64,000 bases of DNA from Alkalibacillus salilacus. GTDB lineage: Bacteria; Bacillota; Bacilli; Bacillales; Alkalibacillaceae. Position numbers and translations under genes: made by a program. The first letter of the stretch is position 1. The number at the start of each line of letters is the position of its first letter. Under the pieces are notes generated by a model, which was given only the letters and a program-made list of their open reading frames with translations, was not told the DNA's origin and searched no databases. Positions 1-9,287 of the stretch are shown piece by piece. Location of the stretch: the NCBI RefSeq assembly GCF_030812915.1, contig NZ_JAUSTQ010000001.1:248001-312000 (forward strand). Reading direction: 5' to 3'.

Positions 1-91
1 AAAATTCACCCTTCTCAATCGAGAAATTCATATCATCAACAGCCAATGTACCATCTTCAAATTGCTTAGATACATGTTCAAACGTAATCAA
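1..91 (-). CDS. ABC transporter ATP-binding protein, N-terminal fragment (OpuC-like)
   Basis: Partial gene running off the left edge; only about 30 codons are present. They read as the typical start of an ABC ATPase (ITFEHVSKQFEDG...AVDDMNFSIEKGEF), lying before the Walker A motif. The pattern resembles OpuCA-type glycine betaine/carnitine/choline importer ATPases, but so short a piece cannot fix the substrate. A TTG start at 89-91 is chosen because a purine-rich ribosome binding site (complement of 99-107) precedes it at good spacing. If it is OpuC-like, it would energise uptake of osmoprotectants at the membrane, which fits a halotolerant host. The ABC family call is firm; the subfamily is inference. 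Confidence 0.7.
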   Translation of the reverse strand, partial: MITFEHVSKQFEDGTLAVDDMNFSIEKGEF

Positions 92-342
92 TCGGCCGTC
101 CCCCTTCAATAAACACCTTGTATTGTCATAAAATTATAACTACTTTATTATCATAACAAGAATTGATGTTAAATCCCATTCAAACACTATGAAATATGAT
201 ATTTTTTGTCTAAAGCAATCGATGATACAATAAAATTACGAAAAAAAGCCGAAAGTTCGTACCTTACTCGTACCATTTCAAGCTATTCAATGTTAAAATG
301 GAAGTACGTGAGTCAAGATTATGTATTTTAGGAGTGAATATC

Positions 343-1236
343 ATGAATCAAAAGCATTTTGACAAAATGAAAAACGGGCAAGGGTTTATTGCAGCACTTG
401 ACCAAAGTGGTGGCAGTACACCTAAGGCACTTGCAGGATATGGCGTCACAGAAGATCAATACTCAAACGAAGATGAGATGTTTGATTTAGTACACCAAAT
501 GCGTACACGCATCATCACATCACCAGCTTTTAACTCAGAGCAAATCCTTGGTGCTATTCTGTTCGAACAAACAATGGACCGCGAAATCGAAGGTCAATAC
601 ACAGCTGACTACCTAGCTAGCCAAGGCATCGTTCCTTTCTTAAAAGTCGACAAAGGACTAGCTGACAAAGAAAACGGCGTACAGCTCATGAAACCAATTC
701 ATGACTTAGACGATACACTTCGTCGTGCCAATGAGCGCAATATCTTCGGCACGAAAATGCGTTCCGTTGTTCATGAACCGAATGAAGAAGCAATCAAAGC
801 TGTTGTCGACCAGCAATTCGAAGTTGGTAAGCAAATTATTGAAGCTGACTTAGTTCCAATCATCGAACCTGAAGTGGATATTAACAGCTCTGACAAAGCA
901 AAATGTGAAGACATGCTAAAAGACGAAATTCTTAAGCATCTAAACACACTTAACGACGATCAATACGTCATGCTTAAACTAACTATTCCAGAAGTACCAA
1001 ACCATTACAAAGAATTAATCGATCATCCAAATGTTATCCGTGTTGTTGCACTATCAGGTGGTTATTCACGCGACGAAGCGAACAACCGTCTTAAAGACCA
1101 TATCGGTTTAATCGCAAGCTTCTCTCGTGCACTTGTAACAGAGCTGAACGTCAACCAAACAAAAGAACAATTTAATGAAGCTCTACAAGCAGCCGTTAAT
1201 TCGATTTATGATGCTTCAGTTAATAAAAACAAATAA
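343..1236 (+). CDS. fda: Fructose-bisphosphate aldolase class I
   Basis: Cleaves fructose-1,6-bisphosphate to dihydroxyacetone phosphate and glyceraldehyde-3-phosphate through a Schiff base, in the cytosol (glycolysis/gluconeogenesis). The 297-residue protein matches the staphylococcal-type class I enzyme in length. Glu175 (in IIEPEV) and Lys212 (in MLKLTIPE) fall where that family has its proton acceptor and Schiff-base lysine. The ATG at 343 is preferred over an upstream in-frame start at 298 because a ribosome binding site (TAGGAG near 329-334) sits just before it and the family begins with [25 protein letters not shown]. It is monocistronic, followed by a strong terminator. Confidence is high. 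Confidence 0.95.
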   Translation: MNQKHFDKMKNGQGFIAALDQSGGSTPKALAGYGVTEDQYSNEDEMFDLVHQMRTRIITSPAFNSEQILGAILFEQTMDREIEGQYTADYLASQGIVPFLKVDKGLADKENGVQLMKPIHDLDDTLRRANERNIFGTKMRSVVHEPNEEAIKAVVDQQFEVGKQIIEADLVPIIEPEVDINSSDKAKCEDMLKDEILKHLNTLNDDQYVMLKLTIPEVPNHYKELIDHPNVIRVVALSGGYSRDEANNRLKDHIGLIASFSRALVTELNVNQTKEQFNEALQAAVNSIYDASVNKNK

Positions 1237-1265
1237 AAATCATTAAAAAGCAGCATTGATCATTT

Positions 1266-1326
1266 AGTAGTTCAATTTTGGAGTGCAAATTTACAGTTTG
1301 CACCCTTAATTGAACTACTTTTTTTA
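1266..1326 (+). terminator. Rho-independent terminator after fda
   Basis: Long hairpin (AGTAGTTCAATT ... AATTGAACTACT, with an inner GTGCAAA/TTTGCAC pairing) followed by a run of T. It lies 30 bp after the aldolase stop. Confidence 0.9.
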
Positions 1327-1553
1327 TTTGAAATTGCACACTAAAATATGAATTTAATTATGTGAATTTTATAATTATTAGCAAGTATATGGTAAGATAA
1401 GTTAAAAGACGTTTTTTAACTAACGGTCGCAAGTAGGGGGTGTCATTTCGGCAACTCTTATTGTGATAAAGACAGTTGTTAGTGTTACAGAAGGTTTTAA
1501 CGGAATGAAGAATACAATATATTGATTAAATAAAACTCTAGGGGGGTGAGAAA

Positions 1554-1901
1554 TTGAATAAAGTGTTCTTACATATAGAAGGTCTTGCGGTCCTTGTATT
1601 AAGCCTTTATTTTTACGGATATAGTCAATTTAGTTGGCTATTATTTTTTATCTTATTGTTAGCACCTGATATTTCAATGTTTGGTTATTTAATTAATAAT
1701 CAGATTGGTGCAAGGCTTTATAATCTTTTTCATACTTTTACAATAGTGATTATAGTTATCTTTTGTGGGCTATTATTAGAGAATCAAACAGCTTTAGCAA
1801 TCGGTCTAATATGGTCTGCCCATATCGGAATGGATAGAATGATTGGATATGGATTAAAGTACCCAACGGATTTTAAAGACAACCATATGAATCGTGTTTA
1901 A
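1554..1901 (+). CDS. DUF4260 family membrane protein
   Basis: A 115-residue, very hydrophobic protein with about four predicted membrane segments (roughly 8-24, 28-45, 58-76, 79-92). The family signature near the C terminus is an Ile-Gly-Met-Asp-Arg-Met-(I/L)-Gly-Tyr-Gly-Leu-Lys-Tyr motif, followed by F-K-D-x-H-M-x-R-V. DUF4260 proteins are small bacterial membrane proteins of unknown function. The TTG start at 1554 is supported by the purine-rich GGGGGGTGAG immediately upstream. No neighbour suggests a role; the next gene is a separate AraC regulator. Confidence 0.8.
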   Translation: MNKVFLHIEGLAVLVLSLYFYGYSQFSWLLFFILLLAPDISMFGYLINNQIGARLYNLFHTFTIVIIVIFCGLLLENQTALAIGLIWSAHIGMDRMIGYGLKYPTDFKDNHMNRV

Positions 1902-2069
1902 ATCTAAATTTCAATATTAATATTAATAACCAAATATACTTTCACTAACGGGAGTATGAGATAAACAAAAGACAATTGTGTTAGTAAATCGTTGAAGAAT
2001 TATTTAAGCAATTTGAATTTGAAAATAGAGTGGATGATAGAATAATAATTTTGGAACGGCGGGACAAAA

Positions 2070-2876
2070 ATGATATTAAACAACCATAATGGCCTTCTTC
2101 TCATGCGCCATGATCGCTTACATGAACGAGACTGGAGAAACGATGATTGCTACAAAATTATTTTCTCTCCATATGGGCAAGCTGAATATCAGTTAAATCA
2201 AAACTATGTTTCTATCCAACAAAATGAATTTTTCATTTTTAACCCAAATATTGATCATAAGCAATTAAAGACTACAAAGGAAAAATTCTTAGTTGAGATA
2301 CAACCATCATTACTAAAAGAGACAGCACAACAATTAGGATTTAAAATAGTGGAACCTGAATTTTCTATGCTTTCATATCGTCATGCCCAGATTCAACAAT
2401 GGACATCATTCATAAGAGAATTCTTAATGATTAACAAGGATTCCGATCCAATGTCCAAGCAACTTTTCCTTGAAAATAGTTTAGCGCAAATCTCTATTTT
2501 AATGCTCCAATATGGTTCTGGTTCACACCAAAATCAGTTCCCAAAGATAATTAGTAAGCAGAATATTAATTCTGTATTAGACGCACTTAAGGAAAGCTAT
2601 CAGGAAGATTGGACGTTGGATCAGATGTCTCTAGTCGCAGGAATGAGTAAATACCAGTTCGCTCACTTATTTAAAGAAGAAACTGGTATATCTCCATATT
2701 CATGGCTTCAGCTGTATCGCTTATTTAAAAGCCAACAAGCACTTATTTTTACAGAGCAATCAATTTTAACAATTGCTCTTGAACATGGTTTTAGTAGTGT
2801 GTCTTCTTACAATCATTTATTTAGAAAAATTTATAATAAAACTCCGACGCAATTTCGTTCTACTCACGGAAAATAA
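2070..2876 (+). CDS. AraC family transcriptional regulator
   Basis: A 268-residue DNA-binding regulator. Residues about 1-100 form a cupin-type sensor/dimerisation part (QNEFFIFNPNIDHKQL). Residues about 165-265 carry the two helix-turn-helix AraC domain with LDQMSLVAGMSKYQFAHLFKEE and the closing motif GFSSVSSYNHLFRKIYNKTPTQFR. Its 3' end overlaps the 3' end of the convergent MFS transporter gene by 60 bp. It may control that exporter, but no operator was identified. The ligand is unknown. The ATG at 2070 has only a weak ribosome binding site (GGCGGGA). Confidence 0.9.
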   Translation: MILNNHNGLLLMRHDRLHERDWRNDDCYKIIFSPYGQAEYQLNQNYVSIQQNEFFIFNPNIDHKQLKTTKEKFLVEIQPSLLKETAQQLGFKIVEPEFSMLSYRHAQIQQWTSFIREFLMINKDSDPMSKQLFLENSLAQISILMLQYGSGSHQNQFPKIISKQNINSVLDALKESYQEDWTLDQMSLVAGMSKYQFAHLFKEETGISPYSWLQLYRLFKSQQALIFTEQSILTIALEHGFSSVSSYNHLFRKIYNKTPTQFRSTHGK

Positions 2877-4052
2877 TAACCCTATAACACTGCTTATCAT
2901 TATTAGAATACCACTAAAGAACATTAGATTTTGGATTGAAATGAAAGATACTAAAAAACCGTAGACTCCTAAAGAAATAGTATTGGAAAAATACAATAAA
3001 ACTGCATTAAAGCTAAAAGCTCTCCCCATCTTATCTTCAGGTACGAGTGATTGAATAAGGTAAATGCGTGATAGTCCAGCAATTGGTAACCCAATTGCTA
3101 CTATTGCGCTGCCAATAAAAAAATGGTTTATACCGTAAAAGAGACCATAGTAAACTATCCCCATTCCCCAAATCATTGTCCCAACAAGATAGATCTGTAG
3201 GGTCATTTTCTTTAAGAATAATGGCAGGATAATATTGGTTAATATAACGACTCCCCCAAAAACTCCCTGAATAACACTGTATAATTCTTCACTCTCGCGA
3301 CTCATTTCACTCAGCGCAAGTAAAAGCCCCACTTCCCACACCCATGTGTTAAAGAAAACTGTTACAAAAGTGAAAAGAAAGAGTTTTCTTATACTAGTGT
3401 TTGTTTTAGCCCAATAAGCAAATTCTGCGATAGAGCTATAAACTTTCTTAACTGATTTGTTAACTACCTGCCTTCTTTCCTTTATATTTAGCTTTGAAAT
3501 ACAATATGTACTAACTGCGTATGTTAAAGCATCAAGGGTAAAGAAATGGATAGCTCCATAACTGTTTAATAGCCAAACAGATAGAAATGGACTTAACACA
3601 GCCAGCCCTCTAGTTAGGGTATCATTCAAACTGTTTACTCCGGTTCTTTCTTCTTCTGCTGTTATCATAGGCAAGACCGTTCTGTGGGTCGGATTAAAGA
3701 AGCAACCAATACTCTGAATAAGAAAACTAACAACTAACAAGTAAGAGTAGGAGAGTAATTCTAAGTAAAACAGGCATACAATGGAAAATATTAATGGGAT
3801 CCGGATCATGTCTAAGACAATTAATAATTTTTTCTTAGGTAGCCAGTCTGCTGTCACTCCGCCAATTAAGCCAAACAATAAATAAGGTAAGGTTTCTGCA
3901 ATTGCCATACCAGTTGTGAGAACTTTAGATCCTGTTAAGTCGTAAGCCAAAAATAAAAAAGCCATCCCCGATAGAACATCCCCAAGCTTAGAAGTTCCTC
4001 CTCCAAGTAAGTAGTACCGTATATTTTTATCTTTCCAAATCACCTTAAACAA
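2817..4052 (-). CDS. MFS transporter (EntS-like exporter family)
   Basis: A 411-residue major facilitator protein with about 12 hydrophobic segments. The MFS loop signature is visible as the Gly-Gly-Val-Thr-Ala-Asp-Trp-Leu-Pro-Lys-Lys-Lys stretch after TM2 (around residue 65). The overall pattern is that of small drug or siderophore exporters (EntS/MdfA-like). The TTG start at 4052 is preceded by GAGGTGG. The last 20 codons are read from the opposite strand of the AraC gene's last 20 codons. The substrate cannot be read from sequence. Confidence 0.88.
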   Translation of the reverse strand: MFKVIWKDKNIRYYLLGGGTSKLGDVLSGMAFLFLAYDLTGSKVLTTGMAIAETLPYLLFGLIGGVTADWLPKKKLLIVLDMIRIPLIFSIVCLFYLELLSYSYLLVVSFLIQSIGCFFNPTHRTVLPMITAEEERTGVNSLNDTLTRGLAVLSPFLSVWLLNSYGAIHFFTLDALTYAVSTYCISKLNIKERRQVVNKSVKKVYSSIAEFAYWAKTNTSIRKLFLFTFVTVFFNTWVWEVGLLLALSEMSRESEELYSVIQGVFGGVVILTNIILPLFLKKMTLQIYLVGTMIWGMGIVYYGLFYGINHFFIGSAIVAIGLPIAGLSRIYLIQSLVPEDKMGRAFSFNAVLLYFSNTISLGVYGFLVSFISIQNLMFFSGILIMISSVIGLLFSVSRTKLRRSFIINFSK

Positions 4053-4246
4053 TTAAACCACCTCAGAGACAACTATAAGGATCAAGCTATTTAGAATCTG
4101 CATAATTATTGTTATAAAACAAGACAATTTTCCGCTAGAATATTCTTCCTTAAAAGTATATCCTGATTTTAGGGGGATAACTTTTCATAATCATGTAGTT
4201 CTTATTTATTTAAGGGACTAATGTTAAAAACTGGGGAGTGGATCAA

Positions 4247-4792
4247 TTGAAGCATGCGTTGGTAGTTGGTGGTACTGGAATGTTAGCAGATTTAACGATT
4301 TGGTTAGTAAAGAACGGTTATCATGTATCTGTAATTGCAAGGGATAACAGTAAAATGGAAAACTTAATGAAAAGAACTGGTAAGCACAATATCACACCAG
4401 TATTGGTTGATTACAGAGAAGATAAAGATCTAAGATACAAGCTAAAGGAGGTTTATCAAATAAACGGTAAGATTGATCTTATTGTAGCTTGGGTTCATTC
4501 CAATGCCGAAAGTGTACTTGAAATAATTGCTGATGAATTAACCAATACAATCTATTATTGGGATTTATTCCATGTACTAGGGAGTAGCACTGACCTTGAA
4601 GACCTAAAAAAGACTATAAACATTCATGAAAATTGTATTTATCACACTATTCAACTGGGTTTCATTCTTGAGGAGAACCACTCAAGATGGCTAACTAACA
4701 AAGAGATTTCTGAAGGAGTTATTGAAGCAATTAAAAATAACAAGTCAAATCATGTTGTTGGGGTTATTGAACCTTGGGAATGTCGTCCTTAA
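4247..4792 (+). CDS. Short-chain dehydrogenase-like NAD(P)-binding protein
   Basis: A 181-residue Rossmann-fold protein opening with ALVVGGTGML (nucleotide-binding Gly-rich loop) and an IARDNSK second-strand motif. It lacks the usual SDR Tyr-x-x-x-Lys catalytic pair and is shorter than classical SDRs (about 250 residues). It belongs to a short atypical group often annotated only as short-chain dehydrogenase. TTG at 4247 is chosen over the in-frame GTG at 4238 because GGGGAGTGG (4233-4241) then works as its ribosome binding site. Its reaction is unknown. The next gene is an independent oxidoreductase 120 bp downstream. Confidence 0.75.
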   Translation: MKHALVVGGTGMLADLTIWLVKNGYHVSVIARDNSKMENLMKRTGKHNITPVLVDYREDKDLRYKLKEVYQINGKIDLIVAWVHSNAESVLEIIADELTNTIYYWDLFHVLGSSTDLEDLKKTINIHENCIYHTIQLGFILEENHSRWLTNKEISEGVIEAIKNNKSNHVVGVIEPWECRP

Positions 4793-4915
4793 TGAGATTT
4801 TTAGCATAATTATTTAAATAGCAAGTCTGTTTGCTTATTTGACCTTTATAAAAGAACAGAATAAAAATTGTAAAAGATAATGTTAGATTTTAAACAAGTG
4901 AAGGGAATGAAAAAA

Positions 4916-5893
4916 ATGAAGGCCGTGGTCCAATATGAATATGGAAATGCAGATGTACTAAAATATACCGATGTTGAAATACCGAAGATAGGTGAAAACG
5001 AAGTCTTAATAAGAGCAGCCTATACAAGTGTAAATTATGCAGATATTAAAAAGCGTACAGGAAATAAAGGAAAAGGTGAATTTCCCCTAGTTTTAGGGTT
5101 AGATGTTTCAGGAATAATTGAAGAAGCTCCACCTAATTCCACACTTTTAAAAGGTGATAGAGTAATAGCTTTTCCAAAAAACGGTTCATATGCAGAATAT
5201 GTAGTAGCAAATGAACAATTGGTTTTTAAAATTCCTCATAGCCTCCCACTTGAGAAAGCTGCAACTATGCCAACAGTGTCTATTTTATCTTATATTCTTC
5301 TATTTGAAATTGGACAGGTTCAAGAATCAGATACCATAGTTATTCATAGTGCAGCTGGTGGTGTAGGTTCAATGCTTGTACAGTTAGCAAATTTAGCTGG
5401 CATCCAGAACATCATCGGCACAGTAGGAGATTTAGGTAAAGAAAATTATGTGAAAGCATTAGGAGCTGATACAGTGTGTACCTATGAAACATTCACACAG
5501 GAAGTATTAAAGCTGACTAACGATCAAGGAGCTAATGTTATTTTTGATTCTGTTGCAGGTGAGGTTAGCAATAATAGTTTAGATTGTTTAGCATTATTCG
5601 GAACACTTGTCCAATTTGGCAATAGCAGCGGTGAGGCGGGTACCTTTAAAACTAGCGACGTACATAGTAGTTGCAGGAATATTAAAGGATTTAGTTTAGG
5701 GACAACTAGAAAGCATAATCCAGAACGTTTAGCACCTGTTGCAAAAAAAGTCTTGAAGCTATTTGAATCGAATGAAGTTACTCTCCCTGTTGCACAAGTG
5801 TTTAATTTAAATGATGTTGAAAAAGCTCATAAACTAATTGAAAGTCGCAGTTATGAAGGAAAAGTTTTAATTAAAATTAATCATAGTCTTTGA
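4916..5893 (+). CDS. Zinc-independent quinone oxidoreductase / MDR-family reductase
   Basis: A 325-residue medium-chain dehydrogenase/reductase of the quinone oxidoreductase type (NADPH-dependent reduction of quinones or enones). Residues 1-120 are the GroES-like domain (VLGLDVSGIIEE). The nucleotide-binding loop is AAGGVGSMLVQLA around residue 140. The structural-zinc cysteine cluster of alcohol dehydrogenases is absent. ATG at 4916 is preferred to 4880 or 4907 because AAGGGA at 4901-4906 lies at normal distance and the family begins MKAVV. A hairpin follows the gene. Confidence 0.87.
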   Translation: MKAVVQYEYGNADVLKYTDVEIPKIGENEVLIRAAYTSVNYADIKKRTGNKGKGEFPLVLGLDVSGIIEEAPPNSTLLKGDRVIAFPKNGSYAEYVVANEQLVFKIPHSLPLEKAATMPTVSILSYILLFEIGQVQESDTIVIHSAAGGVGSMLVQLANLAGIQNIIGTVGDLGKENYVKALGADTVCTYETFTQEVLKLTNDQGANVIFDSVAGEVSNNSLDCLALFGTLVQFGNSSGEAGTFKTSDVHSSCRNIKGFSLGTTRKHNPERLAPVAKKVLKLFESNEVTLPVAQVFNLNDVEKAHKLIESRSYEGKVLIKINHSL

Positions 5894-5939
5894 TGAACTA
5901 AAAGGAACAATTATATAATAAGGAATCTACGATTAATAA

Positions 5940-5977
5940 ACCCCAAAAATTAGAGATTTTACTCTAACTTTTGGGGT
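5940..5977 (+). terminator. Probable terminator between convergent genes
   Basis: ACCCCAAAAATTAGAG / CTCTAACTTTTGGGGT hairpin 46 bp after the quinone oxidoreductase stop. T tails are weak on both sides, so efficiency is uncertain. Confidence 0.6.
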
Positions 5978-6091
5978 AAAATACCTGCGACTTTATTTTA
6001 TAATACATCTGTTTTGTTCGTACTCCAAAACCGAATTACTTACAACTTAAAAACAGATCTTTCACTTAAAGAATTGATACGCTACCTTTCC

Positions 6092-7180
6092 TTAGTAGAA
6101 CCGCTTGAAATCTGCAAAATGCTTATTCCAGTAGCTATTATCTAAACTTGCGATCTCTACACCATCAGAACCAGCATGGATGAATTCATTATCGCCTAAG
6201 TAAATACCAACGTGAGAAATACCTGACTTATAAGTATCTTCAAAGAAGACTAAATCGCCAATCTTAGGTTCATCAACATAATGCGAACGATCATAGTAAC
6301 CATCACTCGAATGGCGTTGAAGGTCTTGACCAGCTTGACTATAAGCATATTGAATAAATCCACTACAATCAAATCCACTCGGACTATTGCCAGCCCACTT
6401 ATAGCCTACACCTTCCATATCAGTCGCTATGTTGACTAACTTCGAAACATTGTAATCGACACTAGAAGGCTTCTCCTGTTCGCTCGTATTCTCAGATGGT
6501 TGGCTATCCACGCCTTTTACATCTAATGTTTGGTCTACATAGATGAGATGCGACGATAGATTGTTCCAAGATTTCAAATTGGCAACCGTCACGCCATACT
6601 CTCCTGCAATCTTACCAAGTGTATCCCCTGACTTTACCGTATAAGTCGTCGTTGATTGATTGTTATTTGATTGACTGTCATTTGACTCATTTTGATCAGA
6701 GCTTTCATTCGAAGAACTTTCATCATTGCTTGATTCGCTAACCTTCAAACGATCACCAGGATAAATTAACGTCGTATCTAAATCATTCCAGTCCATTAAA
6801 TCACGAAGCGAAATACCATATTGACTCGAAATAGCGCCTAACGTATCACCACGTTCAACTGTGTGATGTTGCGTCGAGCCACTTCCCTGAGCTTCCTCGT
6901 CATCTTGTGAGTCATTAACCAATTCGACATCGCCTTCATCAGACTGACCCGATGATTCCTCGCTCGTTTTTAGCGTTTGATTAGGATAAATAATGTTCGA
7001 GTCTAGGTCATTCATATCCTTCAACACTTGTACACTAATGTTGTAGTCCCGGGCAATGTTCCATAGGGAGTCTCCTGACTGAACCTCGTATGTAGAGGCT
7101 TCCGCTTCACTCGCAAATACAACAGTAGACGCAAAAGCAGCCCCTATTGTAAAAGAAGCGACTTTTTTCTTGTTAGCCAT
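6092..7180 (-). CDS. Secreted LysM-NlpC/P60 peptidoglycan endopeptidase
   Basis: Cell-wall hydrolase that should cut the D-Glu-diaminopimelate bond of stem peptides (LytE/CwlS type). It has a signal peptide (about 1-29, ending AEAS) and three LysM wall-binding repeats at about 30-73, 105-148 and 179-222. Acidic Ser/Asn/Glu-rich linkers separate the repeats. An NlpC/P60 domain at about 245-362 has catalytic Cys272 in GFDCSGF and His323 in SHVGIY, with a further polar His335. Start and SD (AGGTGG) are clear. The linkers are strikingly acidic, as in salt-adapted secreted proteins. WalRK usually regulates such enzymes in relatives, and this window contains walRK, but no WalR box was verified here. 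Confidence 0.93.
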   Translation of the reverse strand: MANKKKVASFTIGAAFASTVVFASEAEASTYEVQSGDSLWNIARDYNISVQVLKDMNDLDSNIIYPNQTLKTSEESSGQSDEGDVELVNDSQDDEEAQGSGSTQHHTVERGDTLGAISSQYGISLRDLMDWNDLDTTLIYPGDRLKVSESSNDESSSNESSDQNESNDSQSNNNQSTTTYTVKSGDTLGKIAGEYGVTVANLKSWNNLSSHLIYVDQTLDVKGVDSQPSENTSEQEKPSSVDYNVSKLVNIATDMEGVGYKWAGNSPSGFDCSGFIQYAYSQAGQDLQRHSSDGYYDRSHYVDEPKIGDLVFFEDTYKSGISHVGIYLGDNEFIHAGSDGVEIASLDNSYWNKHFADFKRFY

Positions 7181-7369
7181 TCATACACCACCTTTTAAGA
7201 TTTCAGATAATTCGACATCTTTTGATGTTCATTATACTATACTCATAGATTAGTACAATCTTTATAAAGGCCTAAATTCGTGAGATAGCTAGGTGGCGCA
7301 CTTCCACAACTTACGAATTATAACACTTCTCTACTGAACAACCTTTTTACCTATTTGATCTTAATAAAA

Positions 7370-7397
7370 AGACGTTACCCAAATTGGCAACGTCTTG
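7370..7397 (-). terminator. Terminator of the VOC protein gene
   Basis: Minus-strand hairpin AAGACGTTGCC-AATTTG-GGTAACGTCTT followed by TTTTTATT, just beyond the VOC gene stop. Confidence 0.85.
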
Positions 7398-7412
7398 TCT
7401 AAGCATTTAAAA

Positions 7413-7847
7413 TTATAAAGTAAGCATAGCACCGCGCTCATCAAATGTTGAATCTGGATTATACGCGACTTCCCATAAGTTATACTCAGGATCCTTAAAA
7501 GTGGCTGAATAACCATCCCAGAATACACCACTTGGTTCTTTCAATACTTTTCCTCCTGCTTGTTTCACCTTATCAATGATCGCATCCACCTGATTTGGTT
7601 CATCGACGTTAATCGAAAATGTAATCCCTTTGAAAGCATTTGGTGATAACGGACTAACCTCCAACCCAGACTCCTTAGCCAGTTCTTCTACTGAAAATAG
7701 CGACAACATGACACCAGCCGTTTTAAAGGTCGCAAAATCTTGGTAGCCATGATCTGTTTCTTCCCAGCCTAAATCTTGATAAAACTGACGTAACAATGGC
7801 AATTCATGACACCCGATCGTAACAAGACTTATACGTTGTAAAACCAT
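7413..7847 (-). CDS. VOC (glyoxalase/bleomycin-resistance) family protein
   Basis: A 144-residue vicinal-oxygen-chelate fold protein made of two beta-alpha-beta-beta-beta repeats (LRQFYQDLGW early; YSATFKDPEYNLWEVAYNP late). The C-terminal acidic metal-ligand position is present in LWEVAYNP. The family includes dioxygenases, glyoxalase I and antibiotic-binding proteins, and substrate cannot be inferred. ATG at 7847 is preferred to an in-frame GTG at 7856, because AAAGGAG lies directly against the GTG but 8 bp from the ATG. Confidence 0.85.
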   Translation of the reverse strand: MVLQRISLVTIGCHELPLLRQFYQDLGWEETDHGYQDFATFKTAGVMLSLFSVEELAKESGLEVSPLSPNAFKGITFSINVDEPNQVDAIIDKVKQAGGKVLKEPSGVFWDGYSATFKDPEYNLWEVAYNPDSTFDERGAMLTL

Positions 7848-8022
7848 ATGATTCACTCCTTTTCTAAAGTTTTTATTCTAGTTAGGCAGAAGAATCCCCT
7901 TCTTTTTTTATTATCCACTAATCTAGTTAACCCTGAGTTGGAGCCCAACGCCTAGAAATCGCTTTAATTTCTACCATTCTTAAATATGACATCATGTTAA
8001 AATGTAGTTAGAGGTGATATTC

Positions 8023-8469
8023 ATGAGTAAAAACCGTTTTACGTTACTCGCTGCTGTTCATGTATTTTTAATTCAAGACGGTCACGTGCTGTTATTAAGA
8101 CGTTATAACACAGGTTATCAGGATGGGAACTACAGTGTATTAGCTGGGCATTTAGATGGAGGTGAAGACGTCATTCAAGCTGCACAACGGGAAGTGTTAG
8201 AAGAAGGTGGCGTCACGGTTCCTTATGACCATTTTTCCATGGTTGGGGTGATGCACCGCCAGTCAGATGACGAGCGCATTGACTTTTTCTTAACAGCTAA
8301 TGATTGGGAAGGCGAGATCACCAACATGGAGCCACACAAATGTGATGACTTATCATGGCACCCCCTTAATCAGCTTCCAGACAACACGATTCCTTATATC
8401 AAACGAGCAATAGATAATTATCGGAATGATCGATCATTTGATATTGTCGGTTTTAATAAAATGACGTAA
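8023..8469 (+). CDS. NUDIX hydrolase
   Basis: A 148-residue Nudix pyrophosphatase. The Nudix box G-x5-E-x7-REVxEExG is complete (GHLDGGED...REVLEEGG). Such enzymes hydrolyse nucleoside diphosphate-X compounds in the cytosol; the substrate here is unknown. ATG at 8023 has GAGGTG at 8011-8016 as ribosome binding site; the upstream in-frame GTG at 8014 lies inside that site. It is followed after 13 bp by a membrane protein gene and probably co-transcribed with it. Confidence 0.9.
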   Translation: MSKNRFTLLAAVHVFLIQDGHVLLLRRYNTGYQDGNYSVLAGHLDGGEDVIQAAQREVLEEGGVTVPYDHFSMVGVMHRQSDDERIDFFLTANDWEGEITNMEPHKCDDLSWHPLNQLPDNTIPYIKRAIDNYRNDRSFDIVGFNKMT

Positions 8470-8482
8470 GAGGTGGTTAACT

Positions 8483-9205
8483 GTGTCACAAGGTATGATT
8501 ATTTATGGTATCGTCATGGGGTTTACCTTAATCATCATGGGAGGTTTTACTTTTCTTGTTTATAAACGAAACGATTTAACGTTAATCAGTGGATTTGCGA
8601 ATCGTTCAAAAGAAGAGCAACAACAACTAATCACGAATGGATACACGAATGCGATTAAACGCTATTTATTACATACTTTCATCATCTTATTCGTGACCTT
8701 TATTGTCGGCTTTTTGCCTATACCATACGGCATGGAAATTGGGTTTTCCATCTTATTGTTATACAGTTTAGTCGGGATTGTTTGGATTCAACGTTACGAA
8801 ATTGAATCAAAACGCAAGCGTGGGTACTGGATTACGGGAAGTATTGCTGTGGTGTTTATCGTTGGTATTATAGGCCTAACCATTTGGGCATTTCAACCAA
8901 ATCAAGTCACGATCACCGATGAACAGTTCACCGTTTCAGGATTGTATGGGGTTGAATGGGCACAATCAGACATTAATGAAGTCCAGTTGCTTGAGGAGAT
9001 GCCAGAGGTTTTGATTCGAACGAATGGATTTGCGATACAAAATTTAGCAAAAGGTCATTTTCGCGTCGATCAATATGGCTCTGCAAGACTATTTTTAAAA
9101 GGCGAACACGGACCTGTTCTTTATGTTGCTAGCGAAAATGAGCAATTATTTGTTAATCATGAAGAGGACGATACAGTTCGCGAATGGTATGAGGCGTTGA
9201 ATTAA
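8483..9205 (+). CDS. DUF3784-type membrane protein with C-terminal PH-like domain
   Basis: A 240-residue protein with four predicted membrane helices (about 6-27, 62-80, 83-102, 115-138). Between the first two helices lies the DUF3784-like signature LTLISGFANRSKEEQ. Residues about 145-238 form a soluble beta-rich part resembling the bacterial pleckstrin-homology-like fold seen in such proteins (FTVSGLYGVEWAQSDINEV; conserved arrangement, not catalytic). Function is unknown. The GTG start at 8483 has AAGAGGTGG upstream. It is probably in a two-gene unit with the Nudix hydrolase. Confidence 0.7.
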   Translation: MSQGMIIYGIVMGFTLIIMGGFTFLVYKRNDLTLISGFANRSKEEQQQLITNGYTNAIKRYLLHTFIILFVTFIVGFLPIPYGMEIGFSILLLYSLVGIVWIQRYEIESKRKRGYWITGSIAVVFIVGIIGLTIWAFQPNQVTITDEQFTVSGLYGVEWAQSDINEVQLLEEMPEVLIRTNGFAIQNLAKGHFRVDQYGSARLFLKGEHGPVLYVASENEQLFVNHEEDDTVREWYEALN

Positions 9206-9287
9206 CAACTATAACTTTTACTTAACGCTCCTGTTTCGTTCCCTTAACTAAAGGGTACATCCCGATTAGGAGGAGGGATGTACTCTT

